12,485 nucleotides of DNA from an uncultured Oscillospiraceae bacterium (GTDB lineage Bacteria > Bacillota > Clostridia > Oscillospirales > Ruminococcaceae): assembly GCA_934457235.1 (NCBI GenBank), contig CAKSHT010000061.1, positions 1 through 12,485 on the forward strand, written 5' to 3'. The first letter of the stretch is position 1, and the number at the start of each line of letters is the position of its first letter. The notes beneath the pieces are model-generated. The model was not told where the DNA came from. It made no database searches and worked only from the letters and a program-made list of their open reading frames with translations. Below are positions 1 to 6,768 of this stretch, in pieces. The position numbers and the translations under genes are program-made.

Positions 1-44
1 CGGCATAGCCGACAAACCGTGCGCGCAGGGCGGATGTTCGGCGG

Positions 45-104
45 AAAAGTCACTTTAGTGACTTTTTCGACGGTCTCAAATCGCCGCCGGATTTCCGGCG
101 GCGA
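45..104. terminator. Two adjacent hairpins beyond the lipoprotein gene
   Basis: Two perfect 10-bp stems lie side by side: AAAAGTCACT/AGTGACTTTT with a 2-nt loop (45-66) and TCGCCGCCGG/CCGGCGGCGA with a 4-nt loop (81-104). The second sits 15 bp past the stop codon of the minus-strand lipoprotein gene. Read on the minus strand it is followed by only a short T run. The first has a T run on the plus strand and could end a plus-strand transcript entering from outside the window. Terminator function is inferred from structure. Confidence 0.55.
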
Positions 105-118
105 TTATAAATGTTGAC

Positions 119-2248
119 TTATTGTGAAATAACAGCTTCTCCGCCGCCCCATTCAACAACGGTGAAACCATCTCTCTGGAATCCGATGAAATGCTGCGGC
201 TGCGTTTCGAAGTATTTCGGCACGCTGGCGTAGACCATGAACACACGCAGTACGCTGTCCGGCTGCGGAGTGACTTCCAGCGGAACTTCCGCCGCGTAGT
301 CCTCTGTGTGGAACGTGATGTAATTGAATTCGTTATCCTGCATTCTGGGGAGCCAGTAGATTATGAATTCGTTGCGCTCACGGGGGCTGAGTCCGATCTC
401 GGTCAGCTTTTTCTCCAGGAACTTCGCGGTGTCCTCTCCGCGCACGACCTCGCCGTGGCTCATGTCCCATTCAGCGGAGCCTTCGCCCTCCCAGTACAGG
501 CAGTAGTATTCCTTGCCGTCCGCCTTGTCGATGAGCGTGCCGTCCGGGTAAGCCGTGACGTTCCAGCCGTCGCGGTAGTCCGGATAGGTGCAGGTGAGTT
601 CGCCGTCAATATCCACCTTTACGGTGACGTCCGTGGTTTCGGTGGGGTAGAGGTAAATAACGGGCTTCGCATATCCGCCCAGGAACCAATACGAGTAGTT
701 CATTATCGTCGGGTCGTAGGTTCCAAAATAGTACGCGTCCGTGAGGTTCGCCAGCTTGTAGTCCAGCATTCTCTCGGTTATCGGGAGCTTCACGTAGCCA
801 GTCCAGTCTTTCGCGTAGCTGAATTCGCTGGAGTACAGCATAAAGGTCTGCGTGATGTCCTTGCAGTAGTCCTGCCGCAGCCAGCCGTAGATCTCCCATT
901 TGCCGAACGGAGCCGTGTAATCCCCGTAGTGGTAGTACGGCCAGTCGGGCTTTGCGTCGGCAAAGAATTCGTTGTCGGGTTCGTAGTAAGGTTCATAGTC
1001 GTAGGTCACACTGAATTCCAGTTCCTTGCCGTTCATGTAATAATGAGCGTCCTCACTGTCGCCCTCGGAAACATTGAAACTACCAGTGGAACTGAATATT
1101 TCAGTGAATTCCAGCCTGCCGTCTTTCAGTGTGAACAGGTAGTCGGCGGGGTTAGGGTTGTTCTCGTCCGTGCGGTTGATTCGCGACATGGTGAACCATG
1201 CTTTCTCACCGTTTTCGAGCGGCTTCAGACCGATGACGTTTCCGTGTCCTTCTATTAGACCGGTGTCGTTGTTGTACAGCGTGTCGATGAACTCAAGCCC
1301 GGAATCCCCGATGGAGTATATATCCACGTCCGTGTACTGCTTCCAGTCGTAGTCGGATTCAATTTTTACTTCCCTGGTCACCAGCACCTCCGGCTTCCCA
1401 TCGAAATCAAGGTCGATGAGGTTTACACCCATGATATCATTGGCGGTCAGTTTGTCCCTTATCGAGAGAAGCGCGTTGTAGGTTTCGGCGGCGTCGGCGC
1501 TCTTGCCGTCGAATGCGTCATTGCCCAGCAGACATACATCAAGCGCGGTTTCCGAGTCCGTCAGCTTTTGCATATCCGTTATGATTCCGGTCGCACTGAT
1601 ACCGTCGGGAGAAGCGGTGATGGTAATGTCCATCGTGACTGCTTCATAATAGTAGCCGTTGGTTACGTAATTCGGCGCCTGTTCATCGTTGTCCTCGTCA
1701 GATTTGGCGTCTGCTGAATGCTTCGCCTGGACGAACAGTGAATCGCACACGACATTGCTTCCGTTTATGTCGAAGACATAATTCTCAGCGGGGACGGAAT
1801 CAAGGCTCGGCAGCGGAATATTGTACATGTACGCCGGGTCGATTATGACCGAAATATCCTCCTCGGAACGATAGTCCACGAAGGCATTCGCCTGAACGTT
1901 TTTCAGCGTGTATTCATAGCCATCTTCAGTTGAAACGGATTCAAGCCCTGATTCTCTTGCAGAGCGCGGAGTTTTAGCGGAAGCCGCAGCAAGAAAATTT
2001 TTTTCAGCGTTGTCGGTCATTCTTTCGAAATACAGAGAGCTTTCGCGGAAGAGCGGCTCGGAAATGCTGGCTGGGTCTTCCGTTTCTGCTGTGGAAACGG
2101 TACTTTCAGTTTCGGAGGTCGCTTCGTTAGTCTTGAATGTGTTTTCGGTTTCTGATGTAGTGCTGGTTGGCGCGGGAGCTTCTTTCGGTGTGCAGCCGGT
2201 GGCGAGAATTATCGCCGCGGCAGAGAGTATAGCAAGCCGTTTTTTCAT
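119..2248 (-). CDS. Secreted lipoprotein of unknown function with KPVIYLYP-type C-terminal domain
   Basis: This 709-aa protein starts with a lipoprotein signal peptide: charged MKKR, a hydrophobic stretch, then LATGC with Cys19 as the lipidation site. It should be anchored on the outer face of the membrane. Residues 20-60 form a Ser/Thr/Glu-rich linker. Around residues 274-290 the sequence IDLDFDGKPEVLV matches the DxDxDG calcium-loop style of FG-GAP/VCBS repeats. From about residue 528 a KPVIYLYP motif opens a roughly 180-residue domain that I recognise from uncharacterised secreted proteins of gut Firmicutes; its function is not known to me. The start is supported by AGGAGG 8 nt upstream of the ATG and by an extended -10 promoter at 2271-2299. 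The gene stands alone, divergent from the recombinase patch. No enzymatic residues are recognisable, and the role (cell surface, perhaps ligand or metal binding) is inference. Confidence 0.85.
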   Translation of the reverse strand: MKKRLAILSAAAIILATGCTPKEAPAPTSTTSETENTFKTNEATSETESTVSTAETEDPASISEPLFRESSLYFERMTDNAEKNFLAAASAKTPRSARESGLESVSTEDGYEYTLKNVQANAFVDYRSEEDISVIIDPAYMYNIPLPSLDSVPAENYVFDINGSNVVCDSLFVQAKHSADAKSDEDNDEQAPNYVTNGYYYEAVTMDITITASPDGISATGIITDMQKLTDSETALDVCLLGNDAFDGKSADAAETYNALLSIRDKLTANDIMGVNLIDLDFDGKPEVLVTREVKIESDYDWKQYTDVDIYSIGDSGLEFIDTLYNNDTGLIEGHGNVIGLKPLENGEKAWFTMSRINRTDENNPNPADYLFTLKDGRLEFTEIFSSTGSFNVSEGDSEDAHYYMNGKELEFSVTYDYEPYYEPDNEFFADAKPDWPYYHYGDYTAPFGKWEIYGWLRQDYCKDITQTFMLYSSEFSYAKDWTGYVKLPITERMLDYKLANLTDAYYFGTYDPTIMNYSYWFLGGYAKPVIYLYPTETTDVTVKVDIDGELTCTYPDYRDGWNVTAYPDGTLIDKADGKEYYCLYWEGEGSAEWDMSHGEVVRGEDTAKFLEKKLTEIGLSPRERNEFIIYWLPRMQDNEFNYITFHTEDYAAEVPLEVTPQPDSVLRVFMVYASVPKYFETQPQHFIGFQRDGFTVVEWGGGEAVISQ

Positions 2249-2270
2249 ATAAATTACCTCCTTTTCCTAT

Positions 2271-2299
2271 ATTATATCACTGAATTTCAGTAAATGCAA
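2271..2299 (-). promoter_or_regulatory. Extended -10 promoter of the lipoprotein gene
   Basis: On the minus strand a perfect TATAAT (2271-2276) is preceded by TGA, giving the extended -10 form TGnTATAAT. A weak -35, TTGCAT, lies at 2294-2299 with a 17-bp spacer. It is about 22 nt upstream of the lipoprotein ATG, with AGGAGG in between. A weak -35 plus an extended -10 is typical of activator-assisted promoters, which fits the repeats just upstream. Confidence 0.7.
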
Positions 2300-2343
2300 T
2301 TACACGCTGATTACAATGTGGTTACAAAAAGTTACAAATTACA
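2299..2343. repeat. Five phased (A/G)TTACA repeats, possible OmpR/PhoB-family regulator site
   Basis: The hexamer (A/G)TTACA occurs at 2299, 2310, 2321, 2331 and 2338, so the spacings are 11, 11, 10 and 7 bp. The first copy overlaps the -35 of the lipoprotein promoter by one base and the rest extend upstream of it. Direct repeats of this size phased at one helical turn are the usual target of OmpR/PhoB/PhoP-type response regulators. The Bacillus PhoP box has TTAACA-like units with 11-bp periodicity. Binding by any particular regulator is inference. Confidence 0.5.
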
Positions 2344-2416
2344 ATTGCTGCATGTCTGACGTACAATTTCAGAAAATTATGCATGCCAACTATGATTATC
2401 TATTCGTTATAAGCGT

Positions 2417-2445
2417 TTGCTACAAAATGGAAGTGGTAATATAAT
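2417..2445 (+). promoter_or_regulatory. Promoter for the small ORFs and serine recombinase
   Basis: TTGCTA (2417-2422), a 17-bp spacer and a perfect TATAAT (2440-2445) face the recombinase. Transcription would start near 2452. This leaves a leader of about 230 nt before the 40-aa ORF; the leader contains the possible 26-aa peptide and a hairpin with stem CGGAAG/CTTCCG (2603-2621). The stretch 2344-2416 between the phased repeats and this promoter shows nothing else recognisable. Confidence 0.55.
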
Positions 2446-2480
2446 ACAATGGAGAACATATACAGAAATTCGGTACGATA

Positions 2481-2561
2481 ATGGCAGAATATCCCGTGAG
2501 CCTTGCGGCTATCGCGGTCCTGGTGTTCGTGGCGCTGATGTGCTATCGCCCGGAAGAATGA
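2481..2561 (+). CDS. Possible 26-aa single-pass membrane peptide
   Basis: A short frame from ATG 2481 to TGA 2561 encodes MAEYPVSLAAIAVLVFVALM followed by CYRPEE. It has a short polar N-terminus, about 15 continuous hydrophobic residues enough for one membrane helix, and a charged tail. It lies about 30 nt downstream of the predicted transcription start of the recombinase unit. No convincing Shine-Dalgarno sequence precedes it, which is the main argument against translation. A preceding short frame ends in TAATG overlapping this start, but that frame begins upstream of the predicted transcription start. I do not recognise a family. A toxin-like or regulatory leader peptide is possible but unproven. 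Confidence 0.3.
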   Translation: MAEYPVSLAAIAVLVFVALMCYRPEE

Positions 2562-2680
2562 TTTGCTACGCTTGAAAAGAACAGCGATAAATGACTGTAC
2601 CCCGGAAGCGTCCGACTTCCGTGGGCATACTGTAATATAGGACAAACAGCATAGCATTACTTGCATTGAGGTGAACGGAT

Positions 2681-2803
2681 ATGCAGGTAAATGAGATACA
2701 CCCGCAGCTGAGCGACGAGGAACGCGAAAAAATGATAGGCTACATAACGGACGAAATGCTGAAAATTGCCGCAGATGTCCAGAAGGAAAAGGCGGCGGAC
2801 TGA
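2681..2803 (+). CDS. 40-aa hypothetical protein upstream of the serine recombinase
   Basis: The frame starts at ATG 2681 behind GAGGTG (about 7 nt spacing) and ends at TGA 2803, one base before the recombinase ATG at 2805. The 40-aa product is highly charged and predicted helical, with the segment LSDEEREKMIGYITDEML in the middle and a Lys/Ala-rich end. Short DEER-type proteins directly in front of large serine recombinases are a recurrent arrangement in Clostridia mobile elements (from general familiarity, not a search). The tight spacing implies translational coupling. It may be a recombination accessory or directionality factor, or simply a leader that sets recombinase translation. Its good ribosome-binding site makes it a likely real gene. 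Confidence 0.65.
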   Translation: MQVNEIHPQLSDEEREKMIGYITDEMLKIAADVQKEKAAD

Positions 2804-2804
2804 T

Positions 2805-4322
2805 ATGACAGCCATTTATTGCAGACAGTCAGTCGATAAAAAGGACAGCATCAGCATAGAAATGCAGGAGCAGGAGTGCCGCGCCAGACTGAAGCCCGGT
2901 GAAACGGACGTAACCGTATACAGTGACCGCGGCTACAGCGGGAAGAACACCAATCGCCCGGATTTCCAGCGGCTGATGTCCGATGTTGAAGCCGGCAGGG
3001 TCAATAAAATAATCGTCTACAAGATAGACAGAATGAGCCGCTCGGTTCTTGATTTCGAGCTGACTTACCGTGAATTGAAGCGCCATCATGTGGATTTTGT
3101 TTCCGCTACGGAGGATTTCGACACCACCAGTATTACCGGGGAGGCGGTACTGCGTGTGATTTTAATTTTCGCGCAGCTGGAGCGCGAAACGATACAGAAG
3201 CGCGTCACTGACAATTTCTACAGCCGCGCGGAAAAGGGATTTTTCATGGCTGGAGTGGCTCCGCTGGGATATAAAAAAATCGCCGATAACATCGACGGAA
3301 AGAAAACCAGCAGACTTGAGGAGGACGTCGCGACGAGCCATATCGTGAAGTACATCTACCGCAGGTATCTTTCCGGCAGGACCATCGGAGAGATAGTGTC
3401 AGAGCTGAATTCCCCGGACTGCGTGATTGATCACGATATCACGTTCTATAATGTGCGCGTCAGCCGGATACTCGCGAATCCCGTGTACGTAAGGGCAAAT
3501 GCGGACGTGTATTCGTATTTCAGAAGCAGGGGAGCGGTGCTGCATAACGACGTCAGCGAGTTCACCGGACTTTGCGGCTGTACGGTTTACGGCAGACGGC
3601 AGGGGAAAACGAAGAGCAAATTCCGCGACATGTCCGGCGAGAATATTCAGCTCAACCGCCACGAGGGACTTGTTTCTGCGGACGACTGGTTACAGGTACA
3701 GTATCGTCTGAATGAAAATCACGCGCTGAAAAACACCGGCAGCGGTTCCAACAGCTGGCTTTCCGGAATGACCAGGTGTGGATTCTGCGGATACGCGGTG
3801 AGCGTAGTAAATGGTCAGCACACCGGGAAGCGCTATGCATACTGCGGCGGAAGAAAACAGCACGTATGCCGGCACGACAAGGGCGGCGTTACATTTGAGA
3901 TGATAGAGAACTCCGTGGAGGAAAAAATGCTGGAGTACGCAGGTAAATTGCGGTATCATTCTGCGCACAGGACCACCGCTGATGATTCTGAAATAAACGC
4001 TCTCAAGGCGCATAAAATAAAGCTTGATGACGAAATAAGCGCCATAGTTGACAGCTTTGCGCAGGCGGAAAACCCGCTGCTCCGCGAGCGGCTGAATGAG
4101 CGAATGACGTTTCTTGAACGTCAGCTCTACGAAGCGGAATCCAGGATAATACATCATTCGCAGAAAACTGATACGCCCGTTGATATCGAATGCATAGCCC
4201 GGCTCCTGGAAAGCTGGGAAGAGCTTGGTACGGAGGTAAAAAAATCAGTTGCCAGGCTGCTGATAGCGCAGGTCAGGGTGTGGGATAAAAATACGCCCCT
4301 AGAGGTGATTTTCAGAATATAA
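2805..4322 (+). CDS. Large serine recombinase (site-specific integrase)
   Basis: This 505-aa protein has the full large serine recombinase layout. The N-terminal resolvase domain (about 1-145) carries the catalytic motif YCRQS with nucleophile Ser9 and Arg7, plus DRGYSG (41-46) and KIDRMSR with Arg76 and Arg79. Next comes the recombinase domain (about 150-260, beginning near PLGYKK). A zinc-ribbon segment follows, with Cys325, Cys328, Cys347 and Cys355. A Lys/Glu-rich coiled-coil region lies at about 395-450. Proteins of this family join attP and attB through a covalent phosphoserine intermediate. I chose ATG 2805 rather than an in-frame ATG at 2766: it gives the canonical MTAIYCRQS start, directly follows the 40-aa ORF's stop, and has AAGGAAAAGG upstream. 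It appears intact. No other transfer or replication gene is visible, so it is either the end of an element extending outside the window or a remnant. Confidence 0.93.
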   Translation: MTAIYCRQSVDKKDSISIEMQEQECRARLKPGETDVTVYSDRGYSGKNTNRPDFQRLMSDVEAGRVNKIIVYKIDRMSRSVLDFELTYRELKRHHVDFVSATEDFDTTSITGEAVLRVILIFAQLERETIQKRVTDNFYSRAEKGFFMAGVAPLGYKKIADNIDGKKTSRLEEDVATSHIVKYIYRRYLSGRTIGEIVSELNSPDCVIDHDITFYNVRVSRILANPVYVRANADVYSYFRSRGAVLHNDVSEFTGLCGCTVYGRRQGKTKSKFRDMSGENIQLNRHEGLVSADDWLQVQYRLNENHALKNTGSGSNSWLSGMTRCGFCGYAVSVVNGQHTGKRYAYCGGRKQHVCRHDKGGVTFEMIENSVEEKMLEYAGKLRYHSAHRTTADDSEINALKAHKIKLDDEISAIVDSFAQAENPLLRERLNERMTFLERQLYEAESRIIHHSQKTDTPVDIECIARLLESWEELGTEVKKSVARLLIAQVRVWDKNTPLEVIFRI

Positions 4323-4324
4323 AG

Positions 4325-4921
4325 TTACCTTTTTCTGAATGTATAGTCGCACATAGCGCCGCCGTTACCGATCTGCTGTGTGTACAGAAATTCCGCCCGT
4401 GGCAGTTCGCTGTACATAATATCATCGACCTTGCAGAATTTCGCGGTCATTTCCGGCATGCCATATCTGCTGAAAATCTCGTGATAGATGCATTTGTGGG
4501 TTATCATGGTAAAGGCGTCCACGGGACATTCGGGAAATTCAACGTCCCAGCCGTATCCGAGCGTGTGCCGGAATTTTATCGGCATGGAGAATTTCAGAAA
4601 CCCAACGAACCAGCCGTGACTTGCCAGTTTCTGCATTGATGGTATCATAGGCTGAATGAATTCATACATGGCGGAAGCAACGGAGTCCTGCGCTTCCTGC
4701 CGGGTTTTTCCGTTTTCTTCAAGTACCATCACCATAGCCAGCGAGGTTATCAGATTGCATAAATGCCCGTAGTTGTTTGGATCCGCATAGCTGGAGTTCT
4801 CGCCGATAAGCCGGGTCATTGTATTCACCAGCCTGGTCTGATCGTCGCTCGACCAGGTTTTATAATAGTCCCGGAATCGGCTCTGGGATATCATTTTTAT
4901 AGGGTTGTATGCTTTTTTCAT
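4325..4921 (-). CDS. L-2-amino-thiazoline-4-carboxylic acid hydrolase family protein
   Basis: The product is about 198 aa from ATG 4921 (MKKAYNPIKMISQSRF) or 208 aa from a GTG at 4951; neither start has a convincing ribosome-binding site. The N-terminal NPIKM..RFRDYYKTW segment, central helical part and C-terminal end GNGGAMCDYTFRKR with an MCDY core resemble the ATC-hydrolase-like family common in gut Firmicutes. The founding member opens the thiazoline ring of ATC on the way to L-cysteine, but most relatives have no known substrate, so the family name should not be read as a proven activity. It converges on the recombinase, with the two stop codons only 2 bp apart, and its 5' end abuts the asnB remnant. 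Cargo status on a mobile element is inferred. Confidence is good for a real gene and moderate for the family. Confidence 0.72.
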   Translation of the reverse strand: MKKAYNPIKMISQSRFRDYYKTWSSDDQTRLVNTMTRLIGENSSYADPNNYGHLCNLITSLAMVMVLEENGKTRQEAQDSVASAMYEFIQPMIPSMQKLASHGWFVGFLKFSMPIKFRHTLGYGWDVEFPECPVDAFTMITHKCIYHEIFSRYGMPEMTAKFCKVDDIMYSELPRAEFLYTQQIGNGGAMCDYTFRKR

Positions 4922-4983
4922 GCCGCTTGGCATTGTCAAGATGTAACGCACTGACTGGCAGTGTTTTCCGAATTACACGGCGT

Positions 4984-5424
4984 GACAGAAAGGACCGCAT
5001 GAGCATGGCGCATGGGCTGGAAGTCCGCGTGCCGTTCTGCGATTATCGGATCGTGGAATACGCATACAATATCCCTTGGGAGATGAAATCCTACAACGGG
5101 CGCGAAAAGGGGCTTGTGCGGCATGCGATGACCGGAATTCTTCCGGACGATGTGCTGTGGAGAAAGAAAAGCCCGTATCCCAAGACGCACAACCCGGATT
5201 ACCTGGAGCTCCTGAGCCGGCGTCTGCGTAACGTCCTGGAACGCGATGACTGCCGACTGACCGAGATAGTGAGTGCCGACAAGCTGCGTGAACTCCTGGA
5301 CACCAACGGCGCAAGCTTCACCAAGAACTGGTACGGTCAGCTGATGACCCTCCCGCAGATTTACGCGTATATGCTCCAGATAGAATACTGGCTGCGTGAA
5401 TATGATGTGGAGATACAGACCTGA
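4984..5424 (+). pseudogene. asnB: asnB remnant: C-terminal ~146 residues of asparagine synthetase (glutamine-hydrolysing)
   Basis: Recognisable AsnB sequence starts abruptly at DRKDRMSM (4984). It continues through GLEVRVPFCDYRIVEYA, REKGLVRHAM, DVLWRKKSPYPKTHNP, WYGQLMTLPQIYAYMLQIE and a normal C-terminus. These are late parts of the synthetase domain. The glutaminase domain with its N-terminal catalytic Cys and the ATP-binding SGGxDS loop are absent, so roughly three quarters of a normal ~600-aa enzyme is missing and the product cannot make asparagine. The open frame continues upstream to 4909, but that part shows no AsnB similarity. An internal ATG (4999) could start a short peptide, with no good ribosome-binding site. 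The clean break at ~4984 marks a recombination or deletion junction next to the recombinase and ATC-hydrolase-like genes. Confidence 0.85.
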
Positions 5425-5443
5425 TCCAAGACATATAAAATTC

Positions 5444-5473
5444 AGAATCCACGGAGTCCGTTCCGTGGATTCT
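5444..5473 (+). terminator. Terminator after the asnB remnant
   Basis: A perfect 12-bp stem, AGAATCCACGGA/TCCGTGGATTCT, with a 6-nt loop is followed by TTCT. It starts 19 nt after the asnB stop. The T run is short, so strength is uncertain. Its survival is consistent with the asnB 3' end being original chromosomal sequence. Confidence 0.65.
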
Positions 5474-5496
5474 TTCTGATAAAGAGAAGTTTTCTA

Positions 5497-5525
5497 TTGC
5501 AAAATGCTCTGTATTGTGGTACAAT
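5497..5525 (+). promoter_or_regulatory. Promoter of the serine hydrolase gene
   Basis: TTGCAA (5497-5502), a 17-bp spacer and TACAAT (5520-5525) preceded by TGG form an extended -10 promoter 36 nt upstream of the start codon. AAAGGAGG (5546-5553) lies 8 nt before the ATG. Confidence 0.65.
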
Positions 5526-5561
5526 AAACACAATCGACAGTAATTAAAGGAGGATCCAGCC

Positions 5562-6731
5562 ATGGAGAAAAAGATACTTTCAGCACTTGAAGAAGCCGTA
5601 AAAAACGGCGACGCAGCCGGAGCCAATGTGCTTGTGATAAAGAACGGAAAGGAAGCGGCGTACTGCGAGTGCGGCAAGCGCGATATCGAAAATAACCTGC
5701 CCATAGAGCGCAGCACTATATTTCGCATGTATTCGCAGACCAAGCCAGTGACCGCGGTTGCAGCAGTTCTTCTGATGGAGCAGGGAAAGCTTGACGCCGG
5801 AGCGTGGCTGTCTGATTATCTTCCGGAGTACTCGGTGTCATACGTAATTCGCGACGGCGAGCGTGTACCGGCTCGGAAGCACGTAACCGTCGGCGACCTG
5901 CTGAACATGACTTCCGGTATTCCGTATCCTTACGATGAAACCGTCGGCGGCAGGCACAGCGGCGCGGTTTTCTGGGAAGTGGAGCAGAATCTTTATACGG
6001 ATAAGGCGGTCACAACTGCGGAATTTGCCCGGAAGATGGCTGATGTGGAGCTGTGCTTTGAGCCGGGTGAGAAATTTATGTACGGAGCGTCTGCGGATAT
6101 CCTGGGCGCCGTGATAGAAAAAGTAAGCGGCATGAGCCTGCGTGACTTCTTTTCGGAAAAAATATTCAAGCCTCTCGGAATGAACGATACCGATTTCTAC
6201 GTTCCGGCGGATAAATCCGGCAGGCTCGCAAAGATCTATGACTATTCCGAAAACGGACTGCATGAGCTGCGCATAAACAACCTGGGACTTGCGTATGACC
6301 GTGACATAATACCGGCGTTCCAGTCCGGCGGCGCAGGGCTTTGTTCCACGCTTGACGATTATGCGAAATTCGCAGGAATGCTTATGAATAACGGTAGTTT
6401 TAACGGCGTGCAGATACTGTCTCCGGCTTCCGTGAGATTCCTGACTCATGGCGGACTTAAACAGCACCAGAAACAGCAGCTTGAGGACGGCTGGGGATGG
6501 ATGCGCGGCTATACATACGGCAATCTGATGAGAGTCTGCGTTGACGAGGACCAGACAACGCTGTTTTCCACAAAGGGCGAGTATGGCTGGGACGGCTGGG
6601 CGGGCACGTTCTTTTCAAATGAGCCAGCCCACGGGATAACGCTGCTCTTTGGCACTCAGCAGGCGGGCGTAGGAAAGGCAGGGACGGTTGTCAGACGAAT
6701 CAAGAACATCGTCATGAGCGAGCTTACATAA
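5562..6731 (+). CDS. Beta-lactamase-fold serine hydrolase (class C/EstB-like)
   Basis: This 389-aa protein belongs to the beta-lactamase/penicillin-binding-protein-like serine hydrolases. The SxxK motif is S58-Q-T-K61 in RMYSQTKPVTAV. The tyrosine motif is Y174-G-A-S (YxN position occupied by Ser). The glycine-rich segment near 340-350 (YGWDGWAGTFFS) matches the position of the third motif in esterase-type members. Typical family landmarks also include LLNMTSGI (113-120) and IFKPLGMNDTDF (201-212). There is no signal peptide or membrane anchor, so it is probably cytoplasmic, which favours an esterase or amidase role over antibiotic resistance; the substrate cannot be told from sequence. Start chosen at ATG 5562, with a strong AAAGGAGG site. 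It is monocistronic, with its own promoter and a terminator at 6736-6765. Confidence 0.9.
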   Translation: MEKKILSALEEAVKNGDAAGANVLVIKNGKEAAYCECGKRDIENNLPIERSTIFRMYSQTKPVTAVAAVLLMEQGKLDAGAWLSDYLPEYSVSYVIRDGERVPARKHVTVGDLLNMTSGIPYPYDETVGGRHSGAVFWEVEQNLYTDKAVTTAEFARKMADVELCFEPGEKFMYGASADILGAVIEKVSGMSLRDFFSEKIFKPLGMNDTDFYVPADKSGRLAKIYDYSENGLHELRINNLGLAYDRDIIPAFQSGGAGLCSTLDDYAKFAGMLMNNGSFNGVQILSPASVRFLTHGGLKQHQKQQLEDGWGWMRGYTYGNLMRVCVDEDQTTLFSTKGEYGWDGWAGTFFSNEPAHGITLLFGTQQAGVGKAGTVVRRIKNIVMSELT

Positions 6732-6735
6732 AAAG

Positions 6736-6765
6736 ATAATGGACAGTCGCAGGACTGTCCGTTAT
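6736..6765. terminator. Bidirectional terminator between serine hydrolase and rsmH
   Basis: A 13-bp stem, ATAATGGACAGTC/GACTGTCCGTTAT with one T-G wobble and a GCAG loop, lies between the convergent genes. On the minus strand it is followed by CTTTTTATG, a good T run for ending rsmH. On the plus strand TTATTATTC follows, a weaker run. Confidence 0.8.
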
Positions 6766-6768
6766 TTA

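Noticed and set aside
191..1258. Long plus-strand open frame (355 codons) opposite the lipoprotein gene
   Set aside because: It has no ribosome-binding site, its composition is Val/Arg-rich as expected for an antisense shadow, and the opposite strand holds a clear lipoprotein with signal peptide, promoter and RBS.
2603..2621. Hairpin CGGAAG/CTTCCG as an attachment site or riboswitch
   Set aside because: It is a 6-bp stem with no matching second copy near the asnB junction and no riboswitch-like conserved core; noted only as a leader hairpin.
2766..2804. Upstream ATG extending the recombinase by 13 residues (MPQMSRRKRRRTD)
   Set aside because: It overlaps the well-supported 40-aa ORF, and the family's normal N-terminus begins at MTAIYCRQS from 2805.
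4909..4983. In-frame extension upstream of the asnB remnant as a functional fused start
   Set aside because: The extra residues have no AsnB similarity, there is no ribosome-binding site, and the region overlaps the start of the minus-strand ATC-hydrolase-like gene.
5562..6731. Antibiotic-resistance beta-lactamase
   Set aside because: No secretion signal, and the motif arrangement (SQTK, YGAS) is that of esterase-like members, so resistance is not supported.
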